Shown here one piece after another: positions 47,201 to 58,101 of a DNA stretch of 64,000 nt. The notes beneath the pieces are model-generated. The model saw only the letters and a program-made list of their open reading frames with translations, did not search any database and was not told the origin of the DNA. The stretch comes from Plutella xylostella (taxonomy: Eukaryota > Arthropoda > Insecta > Lepidoptera > Plutellidae). Numbering within the stretch: the stretch's first letter is position 1; each line of letters starts with the position of its first letter. Location of the stretch: NCBI RefSeq assembly GCF_932276165.1, contig NC_063988.1, forward strand, positions 7,130,001-7,194,000, given 5' to 3'. A program made the translations under genes and the position numbers.

Positions 47201-50200
47201 TGCAGAATCGATTCTACCTTCTATCACCTTTCGTAGGAAGTTAATGTCATTCACCATTCTCCTATCATGCAGTGTGTTCATTTTGTAAAATGAGAGACGC
47301 TGATCATAGGGCTGGCGATGAGAAATACCCTATGTTATATGATAGATTTAGATGGAATGGAATATGTTCAGGGTATACGCGCATATAACCTGGTGTAGCA
47401 GTGCTTGGTGATTCTGTACAAAATTCCACAGATTATAAATAAAGTCAATATCGGTATGTTTCTTGGGAATAGCTACTTGACAGTAGCTATTCCCAAGAGC
47501 TTGTTGGGTAATTTTGCGGGAGCATGTCATTTGCACCTGTATAGACAACTACTAATAAAACCCCATTTAAATTAAATGTTAGTATAAACTTAAAAAAACA
47601 TTTGACCCACACCGTGTTATAAAAGATAATTTTTATAGTTACCTATCACAATCTGGCGTCGCGCGTGTTATCGTGGTGCCCTCTGCATTGGCCTCGTATA
47701 TTCGATTCACGATTGTATTCCCAAGTTCCGCCATCACCTGGAAAGGAATGACAGAATTTATCTTCACGTTGTAAAAGTGTGTAAAATTATATACCTACAA
47801 ATTTACTTCATATTGAATGTTATAATCAAGAGTCACTATTTTATTCAAGGCTCTTAAAATAATTACCGCACCTTTATGATATCTGGTTCCCAGTCGTCTA
47901 GCGTTAGAGACCTCACTTTACTGTGATGTACGCCGAGCGATCGATGGATTCCGGAACATTCTGAAATCGAAAATAATATAAAAATATACCTATCATTAGA
48001 TATACATATTGGTATAGAATTTAAGTCACACAGCGTGACAATGAAAGGGCTGTGTCCACAGTGGTGAAAGGATCCGTCAATTAATTTGGTCCTTCGTTTA
48101 ACTGTCCAATAAAAATCTATTTTAACTCCCTCAAAGAGACCTCTTCCTTGGATGACGCATATTATGCAGCAATGCTGATGATTACCTATGCAGAGCGTGA
48201 TGCCGAGGTTGATGCTGGCCCAGGCGGGGTTGGCGCCGCCGCAGTCGCAGCACGTGTTGTTGCCGGGAATGCTGAGCAGCTGCTCCCATATCCTGGAAAC
48301 AAGATTAATAAATAATGTTTATGTTTATGATAAACGATAAGAATTAAATTACATATAAAACGCACACGGGTACGGAGAAACAATACGAATATGGTGTCAT
48401 TTCTTATAATTAGTAATTCGCCGGCCGCCATTATGGACGGTTTCTCTATGTACGCGCACTAAAATGTGTATGTCTATAGAATCTGCATGTTGACTGTGTG
48501 TTTTCTTATCTTTCGAGCAGTGATAAGTATATGCAATTTGATGAAGATTGAAGAAAAACGCCTCATATTGAATATGCTAGAGGCAATATATGAATAAGTT
48601 TTGTTTTCTATAAAAAATACGCAAATTTCGTAACGTTTTTATATCTTTTTATAATAATCGATTTCGTTACCCTCCTGAGCCTAGAAAGTGAGCAGTGGGC
48701 TGCCATACTTGAGTTTCCCCCCCTGCGCCTCTTAACTGGTCCGTCTCACCTGAGTTTCCTCCCCTGCGCCTGGTGTGTCGGCTGCTGTCGCTCGGTGGTC
48801 CTGGCGTCCGCGCAGTCCGGCTGCCGGCCCTGCTGGATGGCGGCGCGGATGCCGCGACCCAACCGCCACCTAGTGCCGCTGTTGAGTGCTTGTGTTGTCT
48901 TCACATTTGTATAGCTGGTATATAGAATCCAGCCGTCGTTGTCTCACCTAAGGTCCCCGATATCGCTGGTCTATAGAATCCAGCCGTCGGTAAAACCTAA
49001 GGTTTCACCCCGGTACCCGATATGGTAGCGGCATTCTCGCTTCATTAACGATCCATGGAATCTAGCTGTTGAGTAGTCTCACCTAAGTTTTCTTCCCTTT
49101 ACCTGGTAGTTACTTCTTCAGTCAAATTGTTGAGTCAAACCACCTAAATTTCCTCCCCTGCATCTTTTAAATGGTTTGTTTCACCTGAGTGTTCTCCCTT
49201 GTGCCTGATAAATGGGCTGTCTTAATATAGTTTTCTCCCCTGCTCCTAGTAACTGGTCTATTCTATTCTCTGTGGGGGTGTAAGTACTTGCACCTGGCTC
49301 TCTATCCTAGTAAGTGGTCTGTCTCACCTGAGTTTCCGCCCCTGCGCCTGGTGTGTCGGCTGCTGTCGCTCGGTGGTCCTGGTGTCCGCGCAGTCCGGCT
49401 GCCGGCCCTGCTGGATGGCGGCGCGGATGCCGTGCTGCAGAGCCGCCACCCAGCTGCTCAGCATCTCGTCGGAATCCGCCTGTAGCATGTGGCTTCTGTT
49501 GGCGAGATTAAGGATATGTTTTACATATTTGTGTGTATATTTTTTATATATAAACATTTTAAAAAAAAAATTGTTCCTTACCCACTTATGACTACTGTTC
49601 CTTTAAAGACACACACAAAAAAGTTACTTATATAAATATAGGTTTACTGACAAGTAGTTAAAATTTATATTTCATTGGCATTTTTCGGTTTTTTTATTTT
49701 TCCCGTAATAAGTGGGCTAAACACAAAATTCATGGAGAACCGATACTGAAAATGGGATTAGGTATTTTGGCTTCTTTTAGTCTAGGACATCCAGAGTAAA
49801 ACCCTGCGGGTAAAAGCTTTAAATAAAACGAGAGCAATGGGAATGGGAACGATCGGCATAGCGCGCACCAATGGTATTGCTAACTCTTGACACATTCCGC
49901 TCACCTCGGAAACCCATACCCCTGCGAACGCACGGTGCATGAGTGCAGTGTACTCACTTGGAGGGGGAGAGCACCTCGAAGCAGTGCCGGCGCTCGCCGT
50001 CCGTCACCGGGCGCACGGTGCACAGCCGCAGGTCCTCTTCCATCACGGTCACGTGCAGCTCGCCGGTGCGCTTCCTAGAATATACATGTGTTATTATTAG
50101 TGGGACGCTCTCCGCTGACCTCAATGTCAACCGGTACTAGTTGAATGAGTTTTATGGTGCTCTTTGGGAGATGCCTATGTTCTGGAGTGGACCATTACAG

Positions 50201-53200
50201 ATTACTGTTTGATGAACCAATGGCGCAGGGGTTTAACATACACACTCCGATTGTTGTGAAGACGGTTCCCATTTGGGGAGGATACCTATTGTTTTAAAAA
50301 CACATATTTCTGCATTCGGATCCCGGTTGTGATTTTTGATAAAATGATTCATGATATTATAATTATCATACCATTCATACCACGTATATTGTTAATAGCA
50401 CTTATCTGCACTTGTTCAATCTCCGATGCACTTGACGTTACTTGACACACCCATTAAACTACTCAATAACCACATCAAAAACAACAAACACCAACGATAA
50501 CATCATCAACATAAACATAAACAACAAAATAAAACATCCACAAACCTGTACACCAAGCGGTTATCGTACAGATAGAACCACCTCCGGTTCCACGTCTTGA
50601 ACGCATTTGACGTCCTCTTGAAGAGGTATCCCTGCATCCTTGGCATATTTTTGAGACAGGGGCTCCCCAACCCCTCCTTGCTATCACTCTCCGCCTCAGT
50701 CTTACAGCTAGGCAGAACTGTGTCCCTACTATTCACTATAGTGTGGCGATTCTCCATTTCTTTGTCGAGTATTTTTGTGTCGTTACGCATTGTTGTTACC
50801 TGAAAGTGGCAATTATACGGCGCGAATTATTAGCGGAATAAGTAAAACGTTTTTGAGAACTCATCAGTGTAATTGACGGTCTTAAAACTTGGGTTGTTAT
50901 GATTGTGAAATTACATCTGTTGGTTGAGCATTGATTGGTAGACGAGTTTTGTAGGGAAATAGATCTTGTGCGTTAGGAGTTACGGTTCGTATTGCAAATT
51001 GTAAGCACGTGATTAGGTGTTAAAGTCTTTCAAAAGTACTAGTGGTAAAGTAGTCTTTACTAAAATGCACTAGCAATTAGGGGACCGTTATAGAAATCGA
51101 GTATGACAACGGTTTTGAGCGAGACAAAAAAGAGTCGTTTCACAAAACGATGTCAAAGTTACTCGGCTGGAAAAATGGGTCATGAGAAATTTGGGGTCAC
51201 TTTATGAGATTCCATTAACTATTACTTTTACGGTCCCATAGAGCATTTTATTTCCTCTAACATATTTTTGTATATGGGTCAACCTAAGAAGTTACTTATA
51301 ACAGAATGTAAAAAGTTTATTCTATTCATTGCATTCAGTTATAAATAATAATTTTAACAGGTGGAGTACAGGACATAATATTATGGTTATTTAAATAGTC
51401 TAGAAGTCTAGAAAGAGGCCAACGAAAAGATAATCCAATAAAGGGGTACCACGCATCAATTATAACAACGTTTTAATAATCTAAGTTAACATTTACCTCT
51501 TCAGCAGTTGTTTTGAGAAACGGCTCCAAGTCCTCAGTGAGATCCGCCCCCTGGTGGTAGTAGGTGCAGCACGCTTGTACATACGACAGGAACTGGAACA
51601 AACGCAAATTTATGTCACCACTTATCACACTTATCTAAGATGCGGCTTGACGAACGCCTATAAAGCCACTGTGTGATGCGAAATGAAGAGGAAAGGAGGG
51701 GCGTTATCAATTTAATTGTAAACAAGAAATTGGTTACTTGTTCTACTACTTTCCCGTATCTGTATTCGCATAATGCTTTCTTTTCATTATGAATACAAGT
51801 TTTATGAAAGTAGTAGACTAGAAATAGAATAGAATATTGTATTACAGGCATTACAGCTTATCTAAATGATAAAGTTTACTTTAATTTTCTTACATACTTG
51901 CATATGTTAATTAAACACTCTGCTACAGCTACAACTATTAACTATCAATAACACAAATTATAAAATAATGATTGTTTAGATGTATCTAATCCTGTACCAA
52001 ACGAGTTATGATCATTGTAACTGCTTAGGTAAGCCATAGCTAATGCTGTGGCATTGACGTAATTTGGTTAGCCTTGTGTTGTGAATCATCTATTGCAAGT
52101 GGGCGATCTGTTTATACTTTTATTTATTTACAGCCGGTGGCATTGCGCATCAGTTATGGTATCGGTTCAGTCAACAACTCAACACAAATTTGTTGGTGTG
52201 AGGGTGATGAAGTATTTTTAGCGGCTCACAAAAGCAGACAAGTTCAGTGTTGGGACAATTAAGATAAAAACATCAACAATTTGCAAGTAAAATAACGTTG
52301 CATTTTATTATGTTTCTTTGCATCGAATCACAATGTTAATGTACAGTTTGATGATATGCAAAGTAACCCGGGACCTATACAGCTGTAACTAATGGTGAAT
52401 AAATAATTAGATGTAGTCTGTAGTTTTTACCTTTCTTTTGTTTTCTGGGCACACAATACGCACTAGATTCTTGAGGTAGAGTTAGAACCAACTCTTGCGC
52501 AGTAAAATACCACAACACTCGCCTATACGTGTCAATAGGTCACTGGTTTCGAAGAGACTGACATCCGACCAACAAATTTGGCGAAAGATCTACGTTGCAC
52601 AACTTTTTGCAGGCTCTAAGTAGTATACCTTTAAGTTGGTTTATAGGTACGCGTATGATATAATACGTTTTAAGTACCTACGAAGTTGCAGACTTTATTT
52701 ATTTAGTTATTTATTAGGTACATATCTGCAGCCAAACCAAAACAAACCATACTATGGTCCACGTCTTTCTATGGTCGAGATTGTACTGCTTAGGTCCTTC
52801 GTTATCAAATCCGTCATCAAGTAGATAGATAGGTAGCCGGGTAATAGTAATGTTCCGAGAAAACAATACAATCATTTTATGAATCAGACGCGCATCTACG
52901 CGTGGCAAGGTAGATATAATAAAAACTACCGGCAGTTCACAGTAAGTGATACAATGCAGTTTTTTATTATTGAATTTAATTATGACTTTAAAATTGTTGC
53001 ATCAATTTATTATTTCACTGCACTTTAAATATCAGTCATGTGAAGCCTCAAAATATTAGGCATGATCTTCTTAGCTTTAAACATTCTTCACATATGTATA
53101 TTTTTTGCATATAGATAAGTATATTTAGACAATCTAGAGTATTTCACGGTTTTACGATCGCGCAAATAAAAACAGTCATGTTGATTTGATGATAATCGTA

Positions 53201-56200
53201 AGCCGGATTATCGCGTTATCACAGGTTACGCTACTTACCTCATTATTATGAGATGTAGACTAAATTGCTCTTGAAAGTAATGTAGATTAGAACTAAAATA
53301 AACAATCTACATAATAACTTAGTTAATGCTAACTAGATTGAACAGTTCCAAAAATGTTGACGTAGAACTATAATGCAACTTACATACTGACCTATATTTA
53401 TGAATATTTTATATCCTACTTCTTTAAAATAAGCAACTTTATGAACTCCTTTAGGATTAGTGATTATTATAGGACCTTTTCTGCAACACTTAGCACAAAA
53501 TATTCGGCCGAAGTGCGTTCCTCACTTATTACGCCATATAGCTACCTACATATAATTACTATGTTAAAACTACACATGGAAATAGATTAGTTATAATGAA
53601 GCCTTAAATCTATGCTGTTCATGTTAAAGTGAGTTCGTTACACGTGTGAAAGTTAATAGGAGGGCTATTTGAAAACGAAGCCCTACTATTGTCTAAGACT
53701 GTAAGCCTAGTCAGATACAGCGGAGTAATAAAAATAAATAGGTTTGAGCATTCTCGTTCAACCAGAGGAAATAAAATGTTCCCGAGCAAGATAAAGTACC
53801 TTCTACCTTATTCATGGAATACATTGTTTTTTAAAAGCTACAGTAACCTAGGTTTTGCAGACAAGCAAACGCACGGCGGACGGTCGGAATTAAAGCTGGA
53901 CAGAAACACTAAAAGGAAGTCGAGATTATCATATAGGGCTTCCGTGTTTACTTGTGAAGCGCGCAACCCAAGGCCGTGTCCTGGACGCCAGCGGGCTCCG
54001 CTGCTTGCACCACTATCGTCGTGAGCAGCTTCACGCAAATGTCTATGAACTTGATCAGGACGCGCGTACCTCCGCTCGCACTGCCCGCTTCCCCCGCTAG
54101 TACGGGGTGCATTTAAGACAGATAGGGACAAAAGTTTTGCATCGCCCTCACTCACATCGTGCAGCCTCAAGAGTGAGCGCGACGGAGAACTTTTGTCACG
54201 TCTTATTAGCGCCCTGTGCTACAGGGCCGGGGCGCGGCCTAAAACATTTAACATAATGTTACCGTGGCGAGGATCTCGTGCCGCTTGCGCGCCTGCAGCA
54301 TGGTCACTCGCTGCACGTGGTCCAGCGCCGTGTGGCGGAAGCACGAGCGAGTGGCCAGCAGCAGGTTCACCGCCTCCTCCACGTCCGGCGGCTTGTGCTT
54401 CGACACCTGAAGGGAAGGGGGGAGGTTATACCATAGACTAGTTATACTAACTTCTTCTTATAGTGCCTCTCCATCATTGGAGGTTGGCAGTCAGCTCTTT
54501 GCAGCGCTCTCTATTCCTGGCTGTTTTAAATACTAAACTAACTAAACTAACTAATATTATAAATGCGAAAGTAACTGTGTCTGTCTGTTAGTCTGTTACA
54601 CTTTCACGCCAAAGTTACTGAACGGATTTGAATGAAATTTGGTATACATATGGTCTAGACCCTGAGAAAGAACATAGGCTACTATTTATCCCGAAATTCC
54701 TAGGCGAAAACTGTTTTAAGACGAAGCAAAGCTCACGGGAATAGCTAGTTTCTTATAAATTGGTTGGGGTAAGAAAGGAGCCTTCCCAAGTGACGTGTCA
54801 ACTGTACTTTGTTTACGTCTGGCGCTCCTTATCCAGGATTTATCCGGCGCATAGTGTGGCTGAGAGTTTATTTATTACAAGATTGTTATTTAGTTGTGGG
54901 TTTTACAGAGTACTCTTTCTGTAATTGTCTTGAAGATGCTTGCGAAGTATGAAATCTCGAAATATCTATTTATCACACCACCTAGTAAGTACCTCTTTTT
55001 GACTCACAATATAAACATTGGTTCATTGACACAGTTTGATTGTAAGTGCAATAAAGAATGTAGATTGTATAATAATGTTCGGTTAATAAGTTGCGTAGCC
55101 CCTATTTGCCAAGTAAAAAGTTTAAATCATTAATCCAAGATTACATTAGCTGCATACACAAGGCCTTTCATTTTGCATTATTTGAATGAGTAACATTTTC
55201 CCACACTCGGTAGTTATGAATGGGCTGAGTAGTTTGTGATTGTGGCTTACTCATTAATTAGTTGTTGATGCTATTGGGTTTTTAAATACAATTATAATGT
55301 GTTTATTAAGTACTAAACACATTTTACACAAACATGTGTCCTAATAAAAAAATGGTTTGAAGTTTATAATGTATTATTTACCTGTGAGTTTCTGTTTAAA
55401 GCTAAATCCAGATCATTTGAGATTTTATCAAAATGATGTTTGCTCTCTTTTACTCCTTTAATATCCCTGCAACAAAATTGAGAAATTAATTCTGATTGAA
55501 ATATGAGTATTTATTTCCTATAAAAGAGATGGCCTGAAATATCAACTTTATCATAAGGATTTTTTACAAATTACAGATTGATAAGAAATAATAAAATATT
55601 TATACCATAATTTTTGCATTCACACAGTTAATCAGAGCATGACACATAATTGTATACAAAACAACAACTTATAATAATGAGAGCACACACTTCAACAGAT
55701 GATTATAAATACACAAAAACATGTTTTATTATGCTCCAAAAGATGTTAATCATAAACTAGTTTTATGTAATTTATGACAAGAAACTGCCAGTCATTAAAA
55801 GGAAGTCATTATAAAAATATTGTACAGTATCATGCATTCCCATCATGGTAAACTCTAGGATATAAACAGCACCCAATCATTCGCTATGGCTTGGACAGAA
55901 GCTTAGTTTGAGACTTTGGCTAGATAAGGTAGCCCTCCCACTGTCTAGTCTTAGGTGGATCGCTAAGCATTTGGGCAAGCTTGTTTAAATGGTAAGTAAT
56001 CCTGTAATTGTATGTTCTCGAAATATGTAGGTAAGTTAAAGGTAATAATATCTAAAAACTTACACTTTAACAAAAGCGGTGAGATTCTTGACGACGGTGC
56101 GGGACACCTGGTCCAGCAGGATGGAGTGGAACTTGTTCATCTCCTGCAGTGAGTGGATCATGCGGTTGAGGCTCGCCATCACCTGCGGGTCCTCCGAGAA

Positions 56201-56742
56201 GTAGCCGCTCAGGTCCCATAGTGCATTTGTGAATGATCTGAAATTAGACCAGATATTGTAGCAATGAAGGTACAAAATTGTTTTTTAGAGCATTTATGAT
56301 GGTCAGCTTTGTTTAGCAGAATGTAGGTAGGTACATGTTTATTTTTTTACTTAGCCAAAATACATAAAAGGCACTTAATTTAGTATTCATCAACAGGCTG
56401 TTGTTCATCTTCAGAGTAGGTTTAAAAATTATAATTGATATTGTTAAACTGTATTTACCCTCTGTTCGTCATGTATGTTTTTCCCGACTCAATCATTAGA
56501 CAACATGCCTTGAGAACTTTGTCTAATTTGAGCTCCAACGCGTCTATGCTTGCTTCTTCAGTCTCTAATTGCTCCCTAAAATAAACAAACAATCTAATTA
56601 CATCCGAATCACGTATCGGATATACCGATTTCACTTTCTATTCACAATTGAGGAACAAAATAACTTTCATTGATTATGCATTTATCTACCTAAATTTTGG
56701 GGAGTCCCTTAGGCATTCATCGAAATCAATCAAAGGCTTCAT
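38262..56742 (-). CDS. CenB1A: ACAP / centaurin-beta ArfGAP (BAR-PH-ArfGAP-ankyrin), 20 exons, complete
   Basis: Coding exons in transcript order: 56690-56742, 56459-56575, 56064-56237, 55382-55466, 54263-54406, 51497-51592, 50546-50799, 49958-50074, 49328-49495, 48186-48292, 47872-47960, 47643-47737, 46393-46512, 46010-46086, 44890-45009, 42628-42788, 41311-41424, 40103-40209, 39616-39761, 38262-38281. Total 2364 nt, 787 aa (human ACAP2 about 778). Domains: BAR (1 to about 235, starting MKPLIDFDECLRDSPKFR), PH (about 278-375, QGYLFKRTSNAFKTWNRRWF), ArfGAP zinc finger with C417, C420, C437, C440 and arginine finger R445 (CSGIHRSLGVHHSKVRSL), then three ankyrin repeats (about 610-740; GKTPLHLATEAGHTAQ, GLTPLDVAVNNANADIVTLL). 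Known role: stimulates GTP hydrolysis on Arf6 at curved endosomal and plasma membranes. Introns hold several partial exon copies and a giant foldback element. The final exon adds only GEQSSE before TGA. Confidence 0.95.
38430..39718 (-). repeat. 124-bp tandem array (10.4 copies) made from ACAP exon 19 and its splice donor
   Basis: The unit comprises the last 103 nt of exon 19 (encoding MSSNDDTYTSVFRDYTQL through NNNE) plus the first 21 nt of the intron (GTACAGTGTGACTCACGGAG). The authentic exon end is the first copy; about nine and a half more follow in the intron. Copies are almost identical. One site alternates so that the peptide reads DDTYT or DYTYT; in transcript order the eleven sites read C C C C A C C A C A C (plus-strand base). 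Each copy has a GTACAGT donor but no convincing acceptor. Since 124 is not a multiple of three, read-through of the first copy stops at once (NNNEGTV then TGA). Confidence 0.97.
40587..40683 (-). pseudogene. Partial copy of ACAP exon 17 (ankyrin) in intron 17
   Basis: Encodes VMACSFLLVNGAKLNVQDDD and the rest of exon 17 with only silent changes visible, and keeps the donor (CAG|GTTTGT). The pyrimidine tract and AG acceptor of the true exon are absent: upstream reads CCTCATATGAG. A third, internally deleted copy lies at 41033-41065 (start and end of the exon joined). Confidence 0.85.
41795..41847 (-). pseudogene. Short 3' fragment of ACAP exon 16 in intron 16
   Basis: Contains the exon 16 segment GTGACGTCACACCGCGGCCG and its continuation, cut off where minisatellite-like sequence (ACCCTGTATATCAGCTAG) begins. 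Confidence 0.75.
41880..42047. mobile_element. MITE of the CAGGGTGTTGC family in ACAP intron 16
   Basis: Left end ACAGGTTGTTGCCAAAGTGG and right end complement AAGGATGTTGCTATGGTGG form imperfect inverted repeats, related to the MITE at 33086-33200 in nanos. It lies between two partial copies of exon 16. Confidence 0.65.
42079..42200 (-). pseudogene. Partial copy of ACAP exon 16 (first ankyrin repeat) in intron 16
   Basis: Reads TILYRAALAHNLSVMTSALA and onward to RTALHAAVVS with the frame open throughout, followed by GTATGT, a possible donor. No acceptor precedes it; minisatellite sequence abuts its 5' side. The authentic exon is 42628-42788, which has a CCACAG acceptor and a GTACGT donor. 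Confidence 0.85.
42232..42556. repeat. 25-bp minisatellite, 13 units, with 50-bp alternation
   Basis: Consensus unit ATGCAACACCCTGTATATC plus AGCTAG or AGCTAC. Units alternate between ATGCAACACC and ATGGAACCTC types, giving a 50-bp higher-order period in the middle; decayed units continue to about 42610. The core GCAACACCCTGTA is the exact complement of the terminal TACAGGGTGTTGC of the MITE in nanos intron 5. Confidence 0.9.
43086..44841. mobile_element. 1.76 kb foldback element with arms of about 810 bp, ACAP intron 15
   Basis: Left arm 43086-43901 and right arm 44030-44841 are near-identical inverted copies, with only scattered mismatches and a 128-bp loop rich in TTTTTGACA-type motifs. 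The ends read CAGGGTGGCCCAAAGAGTGA and its complement, with TA flanking both. No transposase is encoded. It occupies most of intron 15 (42789-44889). The ends begin CAGGGTG like the small MITEs in this window, suggesting related transposase specificity. Confidence 0.93.
45080..45690 (+). repeat. Interspersed repeat with terminal inverted segment, ACAP intron 14
   Basis: Starts near CCCCACTGCCGAAGGAGG and ends near GCAGTCGGG. An inverted pair AACGCTAAAAAGATGAAAAC / GTTTTCATCTTTTTAGCGT lies at 45490-45510 and 45656-45675. It resembles abundant lepidopteran repeats; class not determined. Confidence 0.55.
46525..47345 (-). mobile_element. 3' fragment of a jockey-like LINE, ACAP intron 12
   Basis: The minus-strand ORF at 46976-47281 contains HDRRMVNDINFLRKVIEG, the conserved segment C-terminal to the reverse-transcriptase domain of jockey/CR1-like elements, and ends FYKK. 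The 3' end is a (TAAA)n tail, seen as TTTA repeats at 46525-46545. The upstream reverse transcriptase is missing. Confidence 0.72.
48700..49327 (-). pseudogene. Partial copy of ACAP exon 9 plus decaying donor-region repeats, intron 9
   Basis: 48751-48870 is a near-identical copy of the 3' part of exon 9 with its donor (CTCAG|GTGAGAC). Between it and the real exon, degenerate copies of the donor region recur (for example near 48945, 49080, 49140, 49180 and 49215; plus-strand CTCACCT and TTTCCTCCCCTG). Several of these could act as weak donors. No acceptor accompanies the copy. Confidence 0.75.
50800..54262 (-). other. ACAP introns 5 and 6 around exon 6
   Basis: Long introns (50800-51496 and 51593-54262), AT-rich. 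Apart from exon 6 (51497-51592) and a GC-rich island at about 53960-54230, nothing is recognised. Confidence 0.5.
53948..54112 (-). other. 54-codon ORF in a GC-rich island within ACAP intron 5
   Basis: The minus strand has ATG at 54112 and TAA at 53948-53950, with a hydrophobic stretch VLIKFIDICVKLLTTIVVQA. The island is clearly GC-richer than the intron. It could be a dispersed repeat, an exon remnant or a micropeptide gene; no family match is known to me and no splice sites support it. Confidence 0.25.
54553..54750 (+). mobile_element. Small non-autonomous lepidopteran repeat (Helitron-like)
   Basis: Begins TATTATAAATGCGAAAGT, contains GAAATTTGGTATACATATGG and ends ...GAATAGCTAGT. This is the layout of an abundant lepidopteran element often called Helitron-like because of its CTAGT 3' end and lack of inverted repeats. 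Part of the same family is at 31771-31915. Confidence 0.6.
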
Positions 56743-57850
56743 AATGATTTTATTATCAGTTTTACTTTCATTGAGCTCTTCTCAACTCAAAATATTTAAA
56801 TTTAAATAAAAATAAGTTTTTTGCTTCACGTACACACCAACAAACAAACACCCACTTTTTGATGTTTTTTTTATGTCACAGATATGACAGAGACACAGAT
56901 TAATTTATCAGCTGCTTGTATTGTTTTTCTTTCTTGCAACCCTGAATGTAAATACTATGAACATGAAAAACCCGGATGTTGTGTTCAGTGGACTCAGAAT
57001 AATAACAGATTATCTTGGTGCGGTGCGGTGCAAGCAACATATATACAATAAGAAGCAACATAAGAACTTCTCTACGAGAAGAAGAAGTCGAACCAGTCAT
57101 AGACATGAAGGAACATAAGTACGTCATGGTCACAACATGGTCATCATTGCCCAAGCAGCAAACTGAATTCGAAGAAAACAGTTTTGAGGGCTCCTAGACC
57201 ACTATCACTATTTCTTTGCGTTCGCGACGAAAGAAATGTAAATGTCAACGCTAATGTCATGCATGTCGACCTGTCAAGTGTGTCAACCTGTCAATGTCAA
57301 TAAAATCAAAAACAAAAAGTTCACCAAAAGTGTAAATTATAAATTGTATTAAAAACTATGCATGTAACAGAAATTAAAATGATTTAGATGTAACAAAATA
57401 CCTACGCTTGAAGTAAACTTATAAAAGAAATTTCAATCATTACTTAGTAATTCTGGGGTAAGTAACAATAATATAATAATGTAGTGCATTTAATCCTAAA
57501 CCTGTTTTTAATCCCCTTTAGAAACGAGAATTGAGTTGTTATACCACCACCAACCATCAAATACCAGCTAAAGAAAAGTTGAAATATAAAATGAGTACCT
57601 ACTCCAAACTTTTGATGACCTACTAACCAACTTTATATTTATACAATTTATACATACAGATTTACAGAAATCTTTGAGTATTTAGTGTAGTATGTATCTA
57701 AAGAATTTGTAAAGTGGAAAATTATGCTTCGAATTTGATTTTACCGTAACCTTGAATTTGAATGCAACATGTATGAAGTTTACTAGGTCAAAGATAAGAA
57801 GGCCAAGGATCACAGTTGTTTATTAATGTTGGGATAGGTTTCAATTTCTA

Positions 57851-57886
<36 letters not shown>

Positions 57887-58101
57887 TGCATACATATGCA
57901 TAATACATATTGCTAGTCATAGGCTGCTGGTATGCCATGACCAATTAGAAAGTACTTAATTAGTAAATTGCTGTTTCATAGATTTCTTCTAATCACTTAC
58001 ACATTTGGATCTTATGTACTCTATTAGAGACTCAGTCAGTTATTGATCCTCTTTTGCTTACAGAGATTTAATCTGTAGACTTATTTTTTTCAGATAATAC
58101 C
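56743..58101. other. Intergenic region between divergent ACAP and TMEM19
   Basis: Should contain both promoters. Probable 5' UTR of TMEM19 ends with a splice acceptor at 58091-58093 (TTTTTTTCAG). An (ATT)n microsatellite is at 57851-57886. Overlapping ORFs at 56921-57197 have no recognised family and are not called as genes. Confidence 0.5.

Noticed and set aside
53838..54170. 110-aa minus-strand ORF in ACAP intron 5
   Set aside because: Low-complexity Arg/Ser-rich translation of the GC-rich island; ACAP reads across it as intron between exons 5 and 6.
56921..57197. Overlapping ORFs upstream of TMEM19 (65 and 60 aa, plus strand)
   Set aside because: Two different frames with no recognised family and no clear splice links; could belong to a 5' UTR or an unrecognised exon, but not supportable.
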